In this document: positions 62,208-64,000 of the stretch, piece after piece
Layout of the letters: each line of letters begins with the position of its first letter
How positions within the stretch are numbered: the stretch's first letter is position 1
Assembly (NCBI GenBank): GCA_020796225.1
Contig: CM036760.1
Span: 4,086,501-4,150,500, forward strand
DNA from: Arion vulgaris
Lineage: Eukaryota > Mollusca > Gastropoda > Stylommatophora > Arionidae
Length of the DNA: 64,000 bases
Direction: 5' to 3'
Translations under genes and position numbers: made by a program
Notes under the pieces: model-generated
The model's database searches: none
Seen by the model: the letters and a program-made list of their open reading frames with translations, nothing else
Told to the model about the DNA's origin: nothing

Positions 62208-62462
62208 CGACCGAGTGGTTACCGGGGCCCAAATTTGGGGTGTAAAGAATAGAACCACTGTTACCTGCCACGCATGTTGTAAGAGGCGATTAAGGAGGTT
62301 TGGATGAAATCGGATGCATGTGTCCTAAACGTGTAGAAGTCTTATGCGTTTAGGGTCTACTAAACCAATGTGCAACGTATACACGTTCTTGGCAAGGATC
62401 AAACATATCACAAAGAGTGATTAAAATTGGTCGTAAAGAACGAACGCAAAGAAGAAGAAAGA
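62208..62462 (+). mobile_element. SINE-A, full length, with TSD
   Basis: CGACCGAGTGGTTACCGGGG, CCCAAATTTGGGGTGTAAAG, GCCACGCATGTTGTAAGAGG, GGAGGTTTGGATGAAATCGG, GTGCAACGTATACACGTTCT, AAAGAGTGATTAAAATTGGT, ending ACGCAAAGAAGAAGAAAGA. Flanks AGTCATTTGAT (62197-62207, 62463-62473) are an 11-bp TSD. Confidence 0.94.
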
Positions 62463-62473
62463 AGTCATTTGAT

Positions 62474-62892
62474 ATTCGATTGAATAATCGTTTAAAATTT
62501 GAATTCTGCATTTAAATTCATCTTATGGCCGTCTTAGGCGATCCATTTTTTAAATCAATTTTCTATTTCATGTATATAATCATATGAAAATTGACCATGT
62601 ATTACATAAATATATATCAATATTCTATGTCCAAGAGAAAATAGAGTATGTATATATGTGGAGAGGGTGGAGGGGCGTTGGGAAACTGTTATAATGTGGA
62701 GGCGGACGTTACAAAGTTTATGTTGAGCAAAGTTGGCAGTGTGCCAAACATGTTTAGGAATCTATGGAATACAGAGACCCACGGAATTAGCATAGATGAG
62801 AACCGTCGTTCTACTAAGGAGCAGAGAAAACGAGCTGCGTGAAAAGACAGAACATACAACACCCACAAGTTCAACCATGATCGTGCTTGTAA
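62474..62892. other. unassigned sequence
   Basis: Frames of 60-70 codons on both strands with no domain. No repeat recognised. Confidence 0.3.
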
Positions 62893-62902
62893 CACAACTG
62901 GT

Positions 62903-63087
62903 CGTCATCATCATCATCAGGTGCCGTGCCGGGTGCCGTAGGCGATCATGGATCTCCACAAATCTCTATCTTTGATGTTTGCTATCAACCCAGATGTTGA
63001 CGCTCTACCGTGCTACGAAGTCAGGCCATCCAAGATTTTCTCTCTCTGTCTTCCTCTGTCTTGTCTACCCTCGATTTTACCGGTTGT
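62903..63087 (-). mobile_element. LINE K 3' end with TSD
   Basis: Minus strand: GTGACAACCGGTAAAATCGA, GTAGACAAGACAGAGGAAGA, TGGCCTGACTTCGTAGCACG, GATTTGTGGAGATCCATGAT, ending in GATGATGATGATGACG. Flanked by CACAACTGGT (62893-62902 and 63088-63097), 10 bp; part of this could be LINE sequence, since other copies also read TTGTCACAA here. Confidence 0.78.
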
Positions 63088-63097
63088 CACAACTGGT

Positions 63098-63455
63098 AGG
63101 TTATTGTATTGCAAGATTTAACTGTACAGAATCTCCACCCACACCAAAGAAGTTCAACAACTCATGTTTGAAACTGTTGATATCCCTGCTTGAGATGAAC
63201 TATTATTATTATTCATTGGTAATCTAAATTACAATTACTTTCTGAAGTCATAGTAAGGTTAGCCTAAATGACGAGTGACACTGGTGATGAGGACACAAAA
63301 ATCAATGAGAAGCTATGTATTATGCGCTATGACTACGGCTTAACTCATAGTGGGCAGGAAAAAAACATTTAATTGTTATGTAAATCAACATCTTTAACAA
63401 TTCAACATGTTTTTTTTTAAATATTCTGCTTGATTGTTGGTCACCTTGAAAACAA
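63098..63455. other. unassigned sequence
   Basis: No gene or repeat recognised. Confidence 0.3.
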
Positions 63456-63459
63456 GAAT

Positions 63460-63765
63460 ATCTTCTTATTATTTTGTCCCCACTCTGCTATCTGGTTGTT
63501 ATACAGTGTCGTGGTTTTCTGGTTTTGTCTTGCACTGTTATTATGGCTTGAGTGATTGTTATTTTTGCACTTTGACATGATTCTGTTATGCCACCTTAGC
63601 CTCTTTTTCGTGGCCTTTCTCTCACCTTCTTTTCTGATCTTCTGTTGTAAAAAAGTCTGTACACTGTGGAGTTTGGATGCATTCTTATTAAGTTACCAAA
63701 CCACTTCATTCTTTGCTTCTCAATTTAATTCAAGCAAGGTTTTGTGCCAACTTTATTTTTCAATG
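63460..63765 (-). mobile_element. LINE L relic
   Basis: Minus strand: KQRMKWFGNLIRMHPNSTVY-like sequence (AAGAATGAAGTGGTTTGGTA, ACTTAATAAGAATGCATCCA), then FLQQKIRKEGERKATKKRLR, WHNRIMSKCKNNHSSHNNSA and TTTLYNNQIAEWG. A second L copy is at 44.95 kb; this one extends further 5'. Confidence 0.72.
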
Positions 63766-64000
63766 CTGATGTGAGAATAACAAGACAATAAAAATGTGAA
63801 AAAAGAAATGATTAACAAAGTTTCTAATAGAATTTACCCCAAGTTGCAACCACAAAAAAACAGTTGGAACACAAAATACACGAGACCTTCAATTCAGTTA
63901 CTGGAATTTCTAATTTAAACTAAAGAACTATGATTGATAACAGGACAAAGAAGTCAAGCTTATGAAACGCTTAACAAATCAAATATCAAAGAGTACCGAT
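63766..64000. other. unassigned end of window
   Basis: A+T-rich; no gene or repeat recognised. Confidence 0.3.

Overview
This 64 kb window looks like repeat-dominated intergenic or heterochromatic DNA from an invertebrate animal, possibly a lophotrochozoan such as a mollusc. That placement is inferred from the style of the LINE relics and SINEs and from the A+T-rich, minisatellite-rich composition; no single-copy gene is available to test it. I found no intact protein-coding gene, rRNA gene, functional tRNA gene, CRISPR array or bacterial-type operon. Nearly every open reading frame over 60 codons is a stop-free tandem array, a LINE relic or a shadow of a SINE.

Four layers are present. (1) Degraded non-LTR retrotransposon (LINE) 3' ends. 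They are recognised by the last part of the reverse-transcriptase ORF (YGCESWT and FGH-type motifs, then a basic RGRPRRxW stretch) and by simple-repeat tails. I group them by protein signature: K (KYLGVLVTSDGR, GATGAT tail), H (FGHIKRHDGLE), G (WFGHLMRM or FGHISRLPTDSAP), I (FGHIMRREGLEH), J (SSMEEIERVAQ), W (WIGHTLRRP), R (QTTEHILQDCP), L and P. (2) SINEs. SINE-A and SINE-B (about 250 bp, GAAGAAG tails) are related to each other. SINE-C, D, E and F have tRNA-like A and B boxes. Many have target-site duplications (TSDs) that can be read directly, most of them 12 bp. (3) Non-autonomous hAT-like DNA elements with short terminal inverted repeats and near 8-bp TSDs. (4) Tandem arrays with 11- to 108-bp units. 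The largest are a 41-bp array (23.3-26.4 kb), a 28-bp array (48.4-50.5 kb), a 31-bp array (27.8-29.0 kb), a 34-bp array (10.3-11.3 kb), a 27-bp array (29.4-30.3 kb) and a CT-rich array (35.9-37.0 kb), plus long GATA and TAC microsatellites.

Layout. 0-9 kb: hammerhead-like 'repeat X' copies, LINE relics, TAC and GATA microsatellites, and a hAT element carrying a SINE. 9-18 kb: the 34-bp array, then LINE G, LINE H and SINE-B nested together. 18-27 kb: two tandem arrays each split by a SINE-A, then the 41-bp array. 27-35 kb: the 31-bp and 27-bp arrays, a hAT MITE, SINEs C, D and F, and LINE relics. 35-45 kb: CT-rich and 14-bp arrays with many LINE tails. 45-56 kb: repeat X, the best-preserved LINE K piece, a second hAT MITE and the 28-bp array. 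56-64 kb: SINE-A copies, two arrays that begin at the ends of SINE-D copies, and more LINE tails.

The most informative signals are the recurring 12-bp TSD shared by unrelated SINEs, the 3' tail shared by LINE R and SINE-A/B (suggesting which LINE mobilises them), a repeated hammerhead-like RNA motif with covarying stem bases, and higher-order structure inside the satellites. All were read by eye; no alignment or database search was run.
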